From contig NZ_MWWV01000003.1 in the NCBI RefSeq assembly GCF_002259645.1, positions 124,001 to 188,000 of the forward strand: 64,000 nucleotides of DNA, in the 5' to 3' direction. The stretch is from Bifidobacterium tissieri (lineage in GTDB: Bacteria > Actinomycetota > Actinomycetes > Actinomycetales > Bifidobacteriaceae). Positions 1 to 9,906 of the stretch are shown piece by piece. The notes below the pieces were generated by a model. The model was not told the DNA's origin. It saw nothing but the letters and a program-made list of their open reading frames with translations, and did no database searches. The number at the start of each line of letters is the position of its first letter. Position 1 is the stretch's first letter. The position numbers were made by a program, and so were the translations under genes.

Positions 1-1
1 G

Positions 2-3000
2 CTCGGCCGACTGCTGCTCACCGAACTGCTCAGCTGGCAGTTCGCGTCCCCGGTGCGTTGGATCGAAACGCAGGCGCTGCTGTTCGGCGACGCCGCGCAC
101 AACGGTCTCGGCGTGGAACAGTACGTGGAGGTGGGTCTCGGCAATGCGCCGACGCTTGCCAACCTCGGTGCCAAGACCCTGCGCCTGCCCGACTTCAAGC
201 ACCGTCACGTCACCGTGTACAACGTCGGGCGCGATGAGGGCCGTGTGTACATGACGGATTCCGACTCGCTGGTGCCTGAAGAGCCGGTTGAGGAGACCGT
301 GGCTCCGGCCGCCGCTCCGGCTGCTGCCGCGGCGCCGAGCGCAACGCCGGTTGCTGCTGCCGCTGCGCCCGCTCCGGCTCCGGTTGCTGCTGCCGCTCCC
401 GCCGCCGACACCGCCGTCGCACAGCTCGGTTCCGCGCCCGCCGGTCCGGTCGACGATCTGCCGTTCAAGGCGTCCGACGCCATCGGCGTGCTCATGGCCT
501 ACTCCACCAAGGTGCGCATCGACCAGATCGGCGCGAACGACACCACCGACACGCTCACCAACGGCGTCTCCTCCCGTCGCAACCAGCTGCTCATGGACAT
601 CAGCTCCGAGCTGGGCGTGGCCAGCGTGGACGGTGCCGCCGAGGCGACGCTCACCCAGCTCGCGCAGATCGTGAACAAGGTGGCCCCCAACTACAAGCCG
701 TTCGGTCCGGTGCTGTCCGAGGCGATCCGCGACCGTCTGCGCGCACTGTTCGGCGCGGCCGGCGTCAAGCCCGCGCACATCCGCGAGCGCGTGACCAACG
801 TCTGGCAGCTCGGTGAAGGCTGGGTTGCCGCCGTCACCGCGGCTCTGTTGCTCGACACCCGCGAGGGTGCCAGCTCCCGTGGCGACGATCTGGCCAAGCT
901 GCCCACCGGTGCCGTGGCCAACGCGGCCGCCGCGGACAAGCTCATCGACGACGCGGTGATGCTGGTCGGCCAGACCAAGGGCGTCGCCGTCTCCAAGCCG
1001 TCCGCAGGCGGTGCTGCTGGCGGTGCCGTGGTCGATTCCGCGGCCCTCGACGCATTCGCCGAAAAGGTCACCGGCAAGGACGGCGTACTCGCCGCCACCG
1101 CCCGGTTCGTGCTGCAGGAGCTCGGCGTGGCCGCGCCCGTGGCCGAACCCGGCGAGGACGAGAACGCGGCCGTCGTGGAGGCGGTGTCCGCCGAACTCGG
1201 CTCCGACTGGCCCAAGCAGGTCGAACCGCGATTCGACGCGAACAAGGCCATCCTGTTCGACGACCGCTGGGCGTCCGCACGCGAGGATCTGGCCCGCGCC
1301 TTCTACCACAACGATCCGGCCGAACTGGAAGGCAGCTTCCGCGGACTGGGCAAGGCCGTGGCCGACGAGGCCGCCTGGTTCGCCGGCAAGGCCCGTGCGA
1401 ACGGCAACGAGACCCTCGCCGCCGCGTTCGACGCGATCGCCACGCAGGCGCTCGAGCCTGCATCCGACGATGAGGCCACAAGCCGCTACGCGTCAGACGT
1501 GGCCGTGGTGACCGGCGTGTCCGCCAACTCCATCGCGGGCGAGGTCGTGGCCGGTCTGCTCGCCGGCGGTGCCACCGTGATCGCCACCTCGCACAGCTTC
1601 CGCCCGAGCATCAAGGCCTGGGCCAAGCGCATCTACCGCGAGCATGCGGCCGGCAACGCCAGCCTGTGGCTCGTGCCCGCCAACCTGTCCAGCTACCGTG
1701 ACGTCGACGCTCTCGTCGACTGGATCGGCAACGTGCAGAAGAAGGTGAACGGCGCCACCACCACCATCCTCAAGCCCGCCTACGAGCCCAGCCTGTTCTT
1801 CCCGTTCGCCGCACCGCCGGTGCACGGCACGCTCGCCGACTCCGGCGAACTGTTCGAATCGCAGGCTCGACTCATGCTGTGGGGCGTGGAACGCGCGATC
1901 GCCGGCCTGTCCGCCATCGGTGCCGACACCGACGTGCAGCACAAGCTCCACGTCGTACTGCCCGGTTCGCCGAACCGCGGCATCTTCGGCGGCGACGGCG
2001 CCTACGGCGAGGTCAAGAGCGCATTCGACGCGATCGTGAACCGCGCCCGTGCGGAGAAGGTCTGGTCCGGCCGCGTCACGTTCGCCCACCCGAAGATCGG
2101 CTGGGTGCGTGGAACCGGACTCATGGGCGGCAACGATCCGCTGGTCGACGTGGTCGAACGCCACGGCATCCACACGTACTCCACCGCACAGATCGCCGAG
2201 AAACTGCTCGGCCTGTGCACTGCGGACCAGCGTGCCGCCGCGGCCGTCGCCCCGCTCGACGTGGACCTGACCGGCGGACTCGGCAACGATCCGATCGACA
2301 TCAAGGCACTGCGCGCCGAGGCCATGGCCGACGCCGCCAAGCACGCTGCGGAGGCCGACTCCGATACGGACGACGCCACGGCGAACGCCGACGGCAAGAC
2401 CGTCGTCAAGGGCGCATCGCTCAAGGCACTGCCCACTCCGCACGTGCCGCATCAGGCACCCGTCGATCTGGCCGACTGGACGAACGTCACCGCCCGTCCG
2501 GAGGACGAGATCGTCATCGTGTCCGTCGGCGAACTCGGACCGTGGGGCTCCGGCCGTACGCGCTTCGAAGCCGAACTCGGCATCCACCCCGACGGCACCG
2601 TCGACCTGTCAGCAGGCGCGATCCTCGAACTCGCGTGGAACATGGGCCTGCTCACGTGGCAGGACAGCCCCAAGCCCGGCTGGTACGACACCGACGGCAA
2701 TCTCGTGCCCGAGGAGGACATCGCCGAACGCTACCACGACGAGGTCGTGGCCCGCTCCGGCATCCGCCCGTTCGAAGAGGGCATGGGCGCCGACTACAAG
2801 GACGGCGCCGACGAGGAGGAGACCGAGGTCTACCTCGACCACGACGTCGCCTTCTCCGTGCCCAACGAGGACGTCGCCCGCGAATACGTGAAGCTCGACG
2901 AGGCCCACACGACCATCGCCAAGGACGAGGAGTCCGGCGAATGGACCGTCACCCGCCACGCCGGCTCCATGATCCGCGTGCCGCGCCGCGCCACCATGAC

Positions 3001-4453
3001 CCGCACGGTCGGCGGACAGTTCCCGAAGGGCTTCGACCCGATCAAGTGGGGCATCCCCGCCTCCATGGTCGGCGACGTGGACGAGATCGCGCTGTGGAAC
3101 ATCGTGACCACCGTGGACGCCTACCTGTCCGCCGGTTTCACGCCCGCCGAGATCCTGCAGTCCATCCACCCGTCGCTCGTGGCCAGCACGCAGGGCACCG
3201 GCTTCGGCGGCATGCGCTCCATGCGCAAGCTGTACCTCGACCGGTTCCTCAACCACGAGATCCCGACCGACATCCTGCAGGAGGCGCTGCCGAACGTCGT
3301 CGCCGCGCACGTGATGCAGTCGTACATCGGCGGCTACGGCAACATGATCCAGCCCGTCTCCGCCTGCGCCACCGCCGCCGTCTCCCTCGAGGAAGGCGCC
3401 GACAAGATCGCACTCGGCAAGGCCGACTTCGTGGTCACCGGCGCGATCGACGACATCGGCGTGGAATCGGTGATCGGCTTCGGCAACATGAACGCCACCG
3501 CCAACTCCGCCGAAATGTACGGCAAGGGCATCGACGCGCGCTTCTTCAGCCGCGCGAACGACCGTCGCCGTGGCGGATTCCTCGAATCGCAGGGCGGCGG
3601 CACGATCCTGCTGACGCGCGGCGACATCGCGCTGAAGCTCGGCCTGCCCGTCGCCGGCGTGATCGGCTTCATCCACAGCTACGCGGACGGCGCGCACACG
3701 TCGATCCCGGCTCCGGGACTCGGCGCGCTCGCCGCAGGTCTGGGCGGTCGCGACTCGAAGCTCGTGCACGACCTCGCCAAGCTCGGCGTCACGCCCGACG
3801 ACATCGCCGTGGTCTCCAAGCACGACACGTCCACCAATGCGAACGATCCGAACGAGTCCGAGCTGCACAACACGCTCGCCCACGCCATCGGCCGCACGGA
3901 CGGCAACCCGCTGTTCGTGATCTCGCAGAAGACGCTTACCGGCCACGCCAAGGGCGGTGCCTGCATCTTCCAGGTCAACGGCCTGACGCAGCTGTTCAAC
4001 TCCGGTGTGATTCCGGCCAACGCGTCGCTCGACTGCGTGGACCCGAAGCTGCGCCGCGACGACCACATGGTGTGGCTGCGTTCGCCGCTCACCGTGGGCG
4101 CGGGTGCGGTGAAGGCCGGTCTGGCCACGTCGCTCGGCTTCGGCCATGTGAGCGGATTCGCCGCGATCGTGAACCCGGGTGCCTTCGAGGCCGCCGTGGC
4201 ACACACCGCCGGCGAGGATGCGCTTGCGGAATGGCGTCGTCGTGCCAACGCCCGACTGGCCGCCGGTCAGCGTCGTCTGGAGAACGGCATGATGGGTCGT
4301 GCCGCGCTCTACGAGCCGATCGACAACCGCCGCTTCCGCGAGGACGGCACCAAGCTCGCCGACGGCACGCGCTACAACGGTCACGAGGTGGAGAAGGCGA
4401 TGCTTCTGAATCCGAACGCTCGCTTGGGAGCTTCCGGGTACTTCGAGGCGTGA
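2..4453 (+). CDS. fas: Type I fatty acid synthase, C-terminal part (cut by window start)
   Basis: The reading frame is open from base 2, so the gene begins upstream; about 1,483 residues are visible. The order is: end of the malonyl/palmitoyl transferase region; an Ala/Pro linker (about 290-420); the acyl carrier domain, with motif NGVSSRRNQ whose first Ser (codon 569-571) aligns with the phosphopantetheine Ser of yeast FAS; a ketoreductase with the nucleotide-binding start VVTGVSANSIAGEVV near 1,500; and a ketosynthase with active-site Cys in SACATA (codon 3365-3367) and His motifs SKHDTST and TGHAKGG. This domain order is that of the fused fungal/actinobacterial FAS I. The enzyme makes long-chain fatty acids in the cytoplasm. 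The holo-ACP synthase needed to activate the carrier Ser is encoded 3 kb downstream. Confidence 0.95.
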   Translation, partial: LGRLLLTELLSWQFASPVRWIETQALLFGDAAHNGLGVEQYVEVGLGNAPTLANLGAKTLRLPDFKHRHVTVYNVGRDEGRVYMTDSDSLVPEEPVEETVAPAAAPAAAAAPSATPVAAAAAPAPAPVAAAAPAADTAVAQLGSAPAGPVDDLPFKASDAIGVLMAYSTKVRIDQIGANDTTDTLTNGVSSRRNQLLMDISSELGVASVDGAAEATLTQLAQIVNKVAPNYKPFGPVLSEAIRDRLRALFGAAGVKPAHIRERVTNVWQLGEGWVAAVTAALLLDTREGASSRGDDLAKLPTGAVANAAAADKLIDDAVMLVGQTKGVAVSKPSAGGAAGGAVVDSAALDAFAEKVTGKDGVLAATARFVLQELGVAAPVAEPGEDENAAVVEAVSAELGSDWPKQVEPRFDANKAILFDDRWASAREDLARAFYHNDPAELEGSFRGLGKAVADEAAWFAGKARANGNETLAAAFDAIATQALEPASDDEATSRYASDVAVVTGVSANSIAGEVVAGLLAGGATVIATSHSFRPSIKAWAKRIYREHAAGNASLWLVPANLSSYRDVDALVDWIGNVQKKVNGATTTILKPAYEPSLFFPFAAPPVHGTLADSGELFESQARLMLWGVERAIAGLSAIGADTDVQHKLHVVLPGSPNRGIFGGDGAYGEVKSAFDAIVNRARAEKVWSGRVTFAHPKIGWVRGTGLMGGNDPLVDVVERHGIHTYSTAQIAEKLLGLCTADQRAAAAVAPLDVDLTGGLGNDPIDIKALRAEAMADAAKHAAEADSDTDDATANADGKTVVKGASLKALPTPHVPHQAPVDLADWTNVTARPEDEIVIVSVGELGPWGSGRTRFEAELGIHPDGTVDLSAGAILELAWNMGLLTWQDSPKPGWYDTDGNLVPEEDIAERYHDEVVARSGIRPFEEGMGADYKDGADEEETEVYLDHDVAFSVPNEDVAREYVKLDEAHTTIAKDEESGEWTVTRHAGSMIRVPRRATMTRTVGGQFPKGFDPIKWGIPASMVGDVDEIALWNIVTTVDAYLSAGFTPAEILQSIHPSLVASTQGTGFGGMRSMRKLYLDRFLNHEIPTDILQEALPNVVAAHVMQSYIGGYGNMIQPVSACATAAVSLEEGADKIALGKADFVVTGAIDDIGVESVIGFGNMNATANSAEMYGKGIDARFFSRANDRRRGGFLESQGGGTILLTRGDIALKLGLPVAGVIGFIHSYADGAHTSIPAPGLGALAAGLGGRDSKLVHDLAKLGVTPDDIAVVSKHDTSTNANDPNESELHNTLAHAIGRTDGNPLFVISQKTLTGHAKGGACIFQVNGLTQLFNSGVIPANASLDCVDPKLRRDDHMVWLRSPLTVGAGAVKAGLATSLGFGHVSGFAAIVNPGAFEAAVAHTAGEDALAEWRRRANARLAAGQRRLENGMMGRAALYEPIDNRRFREDGTKLADGTRYNGHEVEKAMLLNPNARLGASGYFEA

Positions 4454-4511
4454 GGTGCTGTAGGTCGCGTTCGGATTCCGTGCGCGGCCCTGGCAACTGC
4501 CCTCTAGGTGC

Positions 4512-4649
4512 GTCACGTGGGCCGTGTTGTGTCACATGGGCCGGGTCGGGCATTGTGCGCGTGTTGAGAAAACGTTGAAATTGCAACGTTTTCACGCTGT
4601 GTATCACATGGTCCGCCCGGCCCGCGTGACGTAACCCGGCCCGCGTGAC
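4512..4649. repeat. Palindrome-core-palindrome intergenic element, copy 1
   Basis: Two left arms (4512-4526 GTCACGTGGGCCGTG and 4531-4545 GTCACATGGGCCGGG) face two right arms (4616-4630 and 4635-4649, both CCCGGCCCGCGTGAC). Between them is a 10-bp-stem hairpin (4568-4577 with 4584-4593) with core GTTGAAATTGCAACGTTTT. The core recurs at 28,874 and 42,615. The hairpin could also end fas transcription. Confidence 0.7.
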
Positions 4650-4717
4650 GCAGGACGGGTTACGTGACGGCGGTGCTGTGGAAGTCGGGTTGTTTGGAAT
4701 GAATTGAAGAAAATGGG

Positions 4718-4789
<72 letters not shown>

Positions 4790-5277
4790 GTGGAGCGATG
4801 AACGCTCCGTAACGTTGGATCTGACCGTGTGAGTCAGGTCTGACGGTGTTGAATCTGATTTTCGTCAATCCGGCCTGACCGTTATCAATCGGGTCCGGTT
4901 TGTCGATCGGACTTGACCGTGTCAAAAACAACCTAGGAATCATGACACGGTTTCGTATATTGCGCAAGTTATGTGATCGCTCCGCGAGTGTTGGCCCGGT
5001 GGGCGGCGTGAACGTCGTCGGTCAGTCGTTCCGTGGAGGTTGAGCCGTTCCGAAGGTATCGGGAATCGCGAATGCGTTCAATGAGATTGTTCCGCGGGCG
5101 TTGTGTCGTTCTCGGTTGCGCGCTGATGAATCCATATGTGCCTGTGTCTGTCCATCGCCTGTCAACGGGTTGACGCGTCCGACACAAGCGTGACTATATC
5201 AGCCATAAAATGCAAACGCTGTGATCATAGGGAATATTGCGGTTGTGGGTATTTGACACGCCGAATATCGAACCGGT
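4790..5277. other. Intergenic stretch without a supported gene
   Basis: This stretch lies between tRNA-Thr and the amylosucrase promoter. It holds short, loose repeats of a TCTGACCGTGT-like motif (4,820-4,920) and only short open frames without ribosome sites or recognisable products. Confidence 0.5.
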
Positions 5278-5305
5278 TTGATCAAGCTGTTATCTGAGGT
5301 ACACT
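5278..5305 (+). promoter_or_regulatory. Predicted promoter of the amylosucrase gene
   Basis: A -35 like TTGATC (5278-5283), a 16-bp spacer and a -10 like TACACT (5300-5305) lie about 130 bp ahead of the start codon. No other good hexamer pair is closer. Confidence 0.45.
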
Positions 5306-5433
5306 GAAAGCGCTGTGGATGATGCATGACGGACGTATCGAACACGTCACATGCACAATCATCAACGGCAACGAACGTGCCACATACCGCGCTCAACTGC
5401 ATCATGCGTCAGACTGAAACGAAGGAGTTTCCC

Positions 5434-7287
5434 ATGGCCAAGGCCGCCAAGCCCAACGCGTCATCCAGCGCCGCAACCGCGCCGGACACCACCATCTACA
5501 ACGAGCGTCTCGCGCGTCATTCCGCCGAACTCGATTGGCTGTTCATGGAGCTGTACAACGATCGTGCCGCGCTTGAGGATCTCAAGGCCGCCATGGCCGA
5601 CGCCTACGCCGCCCGTCCCGATGATCTCAAGGATCTCGACGCCAAGCGCGAGGCCGATCCCGACTGGTACAAGCGCGGCGACATGTTCGGCATGACCATG
5701 TACACCGATCTGTTCGCCGGCGATCTCAAGAAGCTCGCACGCCGCATTCCGTACCTCAAGGAGCAGAAGCTCACCTACCTGCACCTCATGCCGCTGCTGC
5801 AGATGCCGCACCCGCAGAACGACGGCGGCTACGCGGTGGAGGACTTCGACAACGTCGACCCGTCGCTCGGCACCAACGAGGACCTTGCCGCCCTCACCGC
5901 CAAGCTGCGCAAGGCCGGCATCAGCCTCTGCCTCGACTTCGTGATGAACCACACCGCGTCGTCGCACCGCTGGGCCAAGGCCGCGCAGGCCGGCGACCCC
6001 GAATATCAGGACTACTACTTCTGCTACGACGATCGCACCATCCCCGACCAGTACGACGCCGTGGTGCCGCAGGTGTTCCCCGGCTCCGCTCCCGGCAACT
6101 TCAGCTGGAACGAGCAGATGGGCAAATGGGTCATGACCCAGTTCTACCCGTTCCAGTGGGACCTCAACTACCGCAACCCCAAGGTGCTCATCGCCATGCT
6201 TTCCAGCGCACTGCACCTTGCCAACCTCGGTGTTGAGGTGCTGCGCATCGATGCCGTGCCGTACATCTGGAAGGTGCTCGGCACCAACTGCCGCAACCTG
6301 CCCGAGGTGCACACCATCGTGCGCATGCTGCGCATCGCGCTCGAATGCGTCTGCCCGGCGGTGATCCTCAAGGGCGAGGTCGTGATGGCCCCCAAGGAGC
6401 TCGCCGCCTACTTCGGCACCCCCGAAGCGCCCGAGTGCCACATGCTGTACAACGTGTCGATCATGGTGAACTTGTGGAGCGCGCTCGCCAGCCAGGATGT
6501 GCGCCTGCTCAAGACGCAGATCGACAAGCTCAACGCCCTGCCCGAGAACTGCTGGTTCGTCAACTATCTGCGCTGTCACGACGACATCGGCTGGGGACTC
6601 GACGAGGACGTGGAGAAGGAGCTGGACATCGACCCGCTCAAGCACAAGGAATTCCTCTACCACTTCTACGAGGGTTGCGTCCCCGGCAGCTGGGCCATGG
6701 GCGAGCTGTACAACTACGATCCGGTCACCAGCGACGCCCGCAGCTGCGGCACCACCGCCAGCCTGTGCGGCGTGGAGAAGGCGCTGATCACGCACGACAA
6801 GCCGATGCTTGAGAAGTCGGTGGAACGCGACCTGCTTATGCACCGTGCGATGTCGTTCCTGCGTGGATTCCCGATGCTCAACTGCGGCGACGAGATCGGC
6901 CAGCTCAATGGCTGGGATTACAAGGAGGATCCGGAGCGCGTGGCCGACAGTCGCAACCTGCATCGCAGCAAGTTCGACTGGGGAAAGGCCGAGCTGCGCG
7001 AGAAGCCCGGAACCCTGCAGAACCAGCTGTGGGAGGGCATGGATGGTCTGCGCGAGATGCGCGACGATCCGTGCTTCGCTCCCGACGCATGGGTGACGAC
7101 GTGGGACACGCACAACGATACGGTGCTCGGCGTGGTGCGTCGCTCCGGCGACCAGACGCTGGTCGGCCTGTTCAACTTCTCCGACGCCAAGCAGGACGTG
7201 TGGCTTGACGGAGCTGACGATCTCATGCCGCGCAACGGTGCCGAACTCGCCCCGTACGAGGCCCGTCTGGTGCGATTCCACCACTGA
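5434..7287 (+). CDS. Amylosucrase-type GH13 enzyme
   Basis: 617 residues, close to the 636 of Neisseria amylosucrase. It should use sucrose as glucosyl donor, either building an alpha-1,4-glucan or hydrolysing it, in the cytoplasm (no signal peptide). GH13 motifs are intact: DFVMNH (region I), VLRIDAVPYIWK with nucleophile Asp273, LKGEVV with acid/base Glu315, and YLRCHDDIGW with His382-Asp383. The phrase NYLRCHDDIGW is characteristic of the amylosucrase subfamily rather than of amylases or sucrose phosphorylase. I chose ATG 5434 because GAAGGAG (5421-5427) precedes it by 6 nt; the frame is open further upstream but without a ribosome site. It is a single-gene unit ended by a strong terminator. 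Whether polymerisation or hydrolysis dominates cannot be told from sequence. Confidence 0.88.
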   Translation: MAKAAKPNASSSAATAPDTTIYNERLARHSAELDWLFMELYNDRAALEDLKAAMADAYAARPDDLKDLDAKREADPDWYKRGDMFGMTMYTDLFAGDLKKLARRIPYLKEQKLTYLHLMPLLQMPHPQNDGGYAVEDFDNVDPSLGTNEDLAALTAKLRKAGISLCLDFVMNHTASSHRWAKAAQAGDPEYQDYYFCYDDRTIPDQYDAVVPQVFPGSAPGNFSWNEQMGKWVMTQFYPFQWDLNYRNPKVLIAMLSSALHLANLGVEVLRIDAVPYIWKVLGTNCRNLPEVHTIVRMLRIALECVCPAVILKGEVVMAPKELAAYFGTPEAPECHMLYNVSIMVNLWSALASQDVRLLKTQIDKLNALPENCWFVNYLRCHDDIGWGLDEDVEKELDIDPLKHKEFLYHFYEGCVPGSWAMGELYNYDPVTSDARSCGTTASLCGVEKALITHDKPMLEKSVERDLLMHRAMSFLRGFPMLNCGDEIGQLNGWDYKEDPERVADSRNLHRSKFDWGKAELREKPGTLQNQLWEGMDGLREMRDDPCFAPDAWVTTWDTHNDTVLGVVRRSGDQTLVGLFNFSDAKQDVWLDGADDLMPRNGAELAPYEARLVRFHH

Positions 7288-7351
7288 CATCCGGGTATGC
7301 GGAACCCTGCAATGCGGGCTCCCGCACTACGTCGGAAGTGGTAAACGGAAT

Positions 7352-7383
7352 AAAGCCGCAGGTGAACGAACGCCTGCGGCTTT
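7352..7383 (+). terminator. Rho-independent terminator after amylosucrase
   Basis: Perfect 11-bp stem AAAGCCGCAGG / CCTGCGGCTTT with a 10-nt loop, 64 bp after the stop codon. Confidence 0.85.
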
Positions 7384-7578
7384 GTCATATTCCGGGCCTT
7401 CCTGGTCAGATACTCCGGGGATGGGTTCCCTCGGCGGCGAGGTTTTGAAACGATGGCAACGATGAGCGCGTGGAGTGGTGATTATCGGCGATTGACCGTT
7501 CGGCGGGAACCGTATATTCCGATGATCTACGCTGGGCGATGGAACCAGTGAACACCGTGAACCGTGAGGGAGGGCAGG

Positions 7579-8040
7579 ATGCCGATTCTGGGACTGGGGC
7601 ATGACGTGGTGGATGTGAAGGCATTTGCCGAGCAGCTGAATGCACCGGGGGAGGGGGCGCGCAGGCTCTTCTCCGCGCGCGAGCTGCGGCAGGCCGTCAT
7701 GCGGGGGCGCGCTAAGAACGACGGCGAGGCCGTGCATCTCGCTGCGCGATGGGCCGGCAAGGAGGCCGTGCTCAAGGCGTGGTGCGAGGCGCTCGGAGAC
7801 AGGCCGGCTCCATACACGCTCGACGATTTCCCCTGGACTTCCATCGAGATCCTCGACGATTCACACGGTCGTCCGCAGGTGGCGGTGCCCGACGCCGTGC
7901 GTGCGGTTCTGGAATCCTCGGTGTTGTCGCTCGATGGTGTCGGTGGTGGCCCCGGACGCCGGCGTGCCCTCATCTGGCACATTTCTCTGAGCCACGACGG
8001 TCCGATCGCGTCCGCGGTCGCGATGCTCGAATCCCGGTGA
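7579..8040 (+). CDS. acpS: Holo-[acyl-carrier-protein] synthase
   Basis: 153 residues, AcpS-type 4'-phosphopantetheinyl transferase. It moves the phosphopantetheine arm of CoA onto the carrier Ser, here most likely that of the type I FAS encoded upstream. The metal-binding Asp sits in GLGHDVVD (Asp9), and the second family motif WAGKEAVLKAW carries Glu62. The start at 7579 is preceded by GAGGGAGG at 5 nt; an upstream in-frame GTG at 7564 would overlap that site. The linkage fas...acpS is common in actinobacteria with FAS I, although here an amylosucrase gene lies between them. Confidence 0.93.
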   Translation: MPILGLGHDVVDVKAFAEQLNAPGEGARRLFSARELRQAVMRGRAKNDGEAVHLAARWAGKEAVLKAWCEALGDRPAPYTLDDFPWTSIEILDDSHGRPQVAVPDAVRAVLESSVLSLDGVGGGPGRRRALIWHISLSHDGPIASAVAMLESR

Positions 8041-8340
8041 GAGGATCGCGACATGGGCTGGCATGGGCTATCTGCACTTCACTAGGCACTTGGAGGGTTG
8101 TGCAGTGGTCTACCACGCTTCGCTAGGTCCTTATCGAAATAGACCCCTACACGATCTCGCCATTTCTCAGGACGTTCCACCTCCAATATGCGGGTTTCTC
8201 CGCAAGCAAGTGCCTACCGAAGCGTGGTTAGACCTCAACAGATGTTCAAAAGTGCCTACCGAAGTGGGGATAGCTGCCAGACCGCGTCGCCACGGTGCCA
8301 ACGTCGCGGCAGATGCGGTGGAACCCCGCACGGCCGGCAC
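8041..8340. repeat. Nested inverted repeats between convergent genes
   Basis: Outer arms: 8075-8091 and 8250-8266 (AAGTGCCTACCGAAGTG and its near-complement, 15/17), with similarity continuing outward into GATAGC. Inner arms: about 8109-8134 and 8207-8235 share CGAAGCGTGGT..AGACC. All four arms share the motif AAGTGCCTACCGAAG. The roughly 200-bp structure lies between acpS and the convergent aminotransferase gene. Confidence 0.6.
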
Positions 8341-9549
8341 TCAGAACACGTATTCGCTCAGTCGTCGCATGGCCTCCTCCACACGCGACTTGGGCAGCGC
8401 CAGATTCATGCGGATCGCGCACGGATGCTGGAACTGCCGGCCGTCCTGCCATGCCACGCCCACATCCGATCCACGCTTCTCCAGCTCGTCGATCGTCGCG
8501 TCGTGCGCCGCACACCAGTCCGTGCAGTCGAGGAACAGCATGTACGTGCCCTCCGGCTTGGCCACGTGAATCCCCTCGAAATGCGTGCGAATATAATCCA
8601 CTGCATACTCCACGTTCTCGGTGAGCACGCCGCGCAGCTCATCCAGCCACGCATGCCCCGCAGGCCGGTATGCGCCGATCAGCGCATGCATGGACAGCAC
8701 GTTCATGGCGTTGTAGTGCGTCTTGCCGCTCACCGCGATCAGCCGATCACGCAGATATTTGCTGTAGACGATGTGATAGCTGCCCACGAGCCCCGCCAGA
8801 TTGAACGTCTTGCTCGGCGCGTAGAACGCGATCGTGCGATTGCGCGCGTCGTCGCTCACCGACTGCGTGGGGATATGCGTATGCCCGTCGAGAATGATGT
8901 CGGACCAGATCTCGTCGGAGATCACCACACAGTCGTTGGCCGCATACACCTCCATCGCGCGTTCGATCTCCCACCGTTCCCACACGCGACCGCACGGATT
9001 GTGCGGGCTGCAGAACACGACCGCGTGAATGTTGTTCTCTTTGATTTTGCGATCCATATCGTCGAAGTCCATGCGCCACACGCCGTTCTCGTCCGGCTTG
9101 AGCGGACTGTGCACGATCCGGTAGCCGTTGTCGCCGATCGAATGCGTGAACCCGACGTAGGTGGGGGAGTGCAGCAGCACCGCGTCGCCCGGCGTGGCGA
9201 ATGCCTTGAGCGCGCTGACCACGCCGCCGAGCACGCCGTTCTCGTAGCCGATATGCTCTGCGGCAAGGCCGGTCACGGCATTGCGCGTACGCTGCCAGTC
9301 GATGATCGCATCAAAGTACTCATCCGTCGGCTGGAAATAGCCGAACAGCGGGTGCTGTGCGCGACGGATGATCTCCTCCTGGATCGAGGGCGCGGTTGGA
9401 AAGTTCATGTCGGCCACCCACATGGGGATCACGTCGAATCCGGGCTTGGGGGCGGCCGGTGCCATGTCAGGCATGCGACCCACGGCGTCGATCGCGATGG
9501 CGTCCTTGCCGTGCCGGTCGATGATCGAAGTGAAATCGTACGTGCTCAT
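8341..9549 (-). CDS. MalY/PatB-family PLP aminotransferase (cystathionine beta-lyase type)
   Basis: 402 residues, fold-type I PLP enzyme. The Schiff-base Lys is Lys247 in APSKTFNLAGL, a motif typical of MalY/PatB; SPHNPCGRVW and SDEIWSDI form the cofactor pocket, and the N-terminal PMWVADMNF is the family hallmark. These enzymes usually cleave C-S bonds in cystathionine or cysteine; transaminase or regulatory roles also occur (E. coli MalY represses the maltose regulator). The start at 9549 is preceded by AAGGAG; the frame runs further upstream without a ribosome site. It converges on acpS and has no operon partner. Confidence 0.87.
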   Translation of the reverse strand: MSTYDFTSIIDRHGKDAIAIDAVGRMPDMAPAAPKPGFDVIPMWVADMNFPTAPSIQEEIIRRAQHPLFGYFQPTDEYFDAIIDWQRTRNAVTGLAAEHIGYENGVLGGVVSALKAFATPGDAVLLHSPTYVGFTHSIGDNGYRIVHSPLKPDENGVWRMDFDDMDRKIKENNIHAVVFCSPHNPCGRVWERWEIERAMEVYAANDCVVISDEIWSDIILDGHTHIPTQSVSDDARNRTIAFYAPSKTFNLAGLVGSYHIVYSKYLRDRLIAVSGKTHYNAMNVLSMHALIGAYRPAGHAWLDELRGVLTENVEYAVDYIRTHFEGIHVAKPEGTYMLFLDCTDWCAAHDATIDELEKRGSDVGVAWQDGRQFQHPCAIRMNLALPKSRVEEAMRRLSEYVF

Positions 9550-9770
9550 GTCAACTCCTTGACTCTTCCTGGGCGGATTCGTCGTGCGAGAACCCGCGTA
9601 ATCACTGTCATGTCGTGTCTCGATGCCCTTCGCCGTCGGAGGGCGCGAGGAAACAGGGATATTGTACGAGGTGTACATCGTGCGTGTGCGAATCGTTCCA
9701 TGGAATGCCATGACATTACGAAAAACCATGACGCCGGCACGGCCAAAACCAGCCCTCTGGAACACGCCGT

Positions 9771-9798
9771 TTGGCAAAATCGCTCAGGTATGTAATAA
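9771..9798 (+). promoter_or_regulatory. Predicted promoter of tRNA-Gly
   Basis: TTGGCA (9771-9776), a 16-bp gap, then TAATAA (9793-9798), 34 bp ahead of the tRNA 5' end. Confidence 0.5.
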
Positions 9799-9832
9799 TC
9801 GTGATTCGGAAGTTTGACATGTCGACTTCCAC

Positions 9833-9906
9833 GCGGATGTAGCTCAATGGTAGAGCCTCAGTCTTCCAAACTGATTACGCGGGTTCGATTCCCGTCATCC
9901 GCTCCA
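9833..9906 (+). tRNA. tRNA-Gly (anticodon UCC), CCA encoded
   Basis: Cloverleaf: acceptor GCGGATG/CATCCGC, D arm GCTC-AATGGTA-GAGC, anticodon arm TCAGT-CTTCCAA-ACTGA with TCC, T arm CGGG-TTCGATT-CCCG. Discriminator T at 9903 is followed by encoded CCA (9904-9906), unlike the tRNA-Thr above. Confidence 0.95.

Noticed and set aside
1493-4578. Long open frames on both strands inside fas (for example 635 and 899 codons)
   Set aside because: They overlap the well-supported FAS frame, are Arg/His/Gly-rich without domains, and arise from GC-rich third positions.
5434-7287. Sucrose phosphorylase
   Set aside because: The size (617 residues against about 500) and the RIDAVPYIWK and YLRCHDDIGW motifs fit amylosucrase better.
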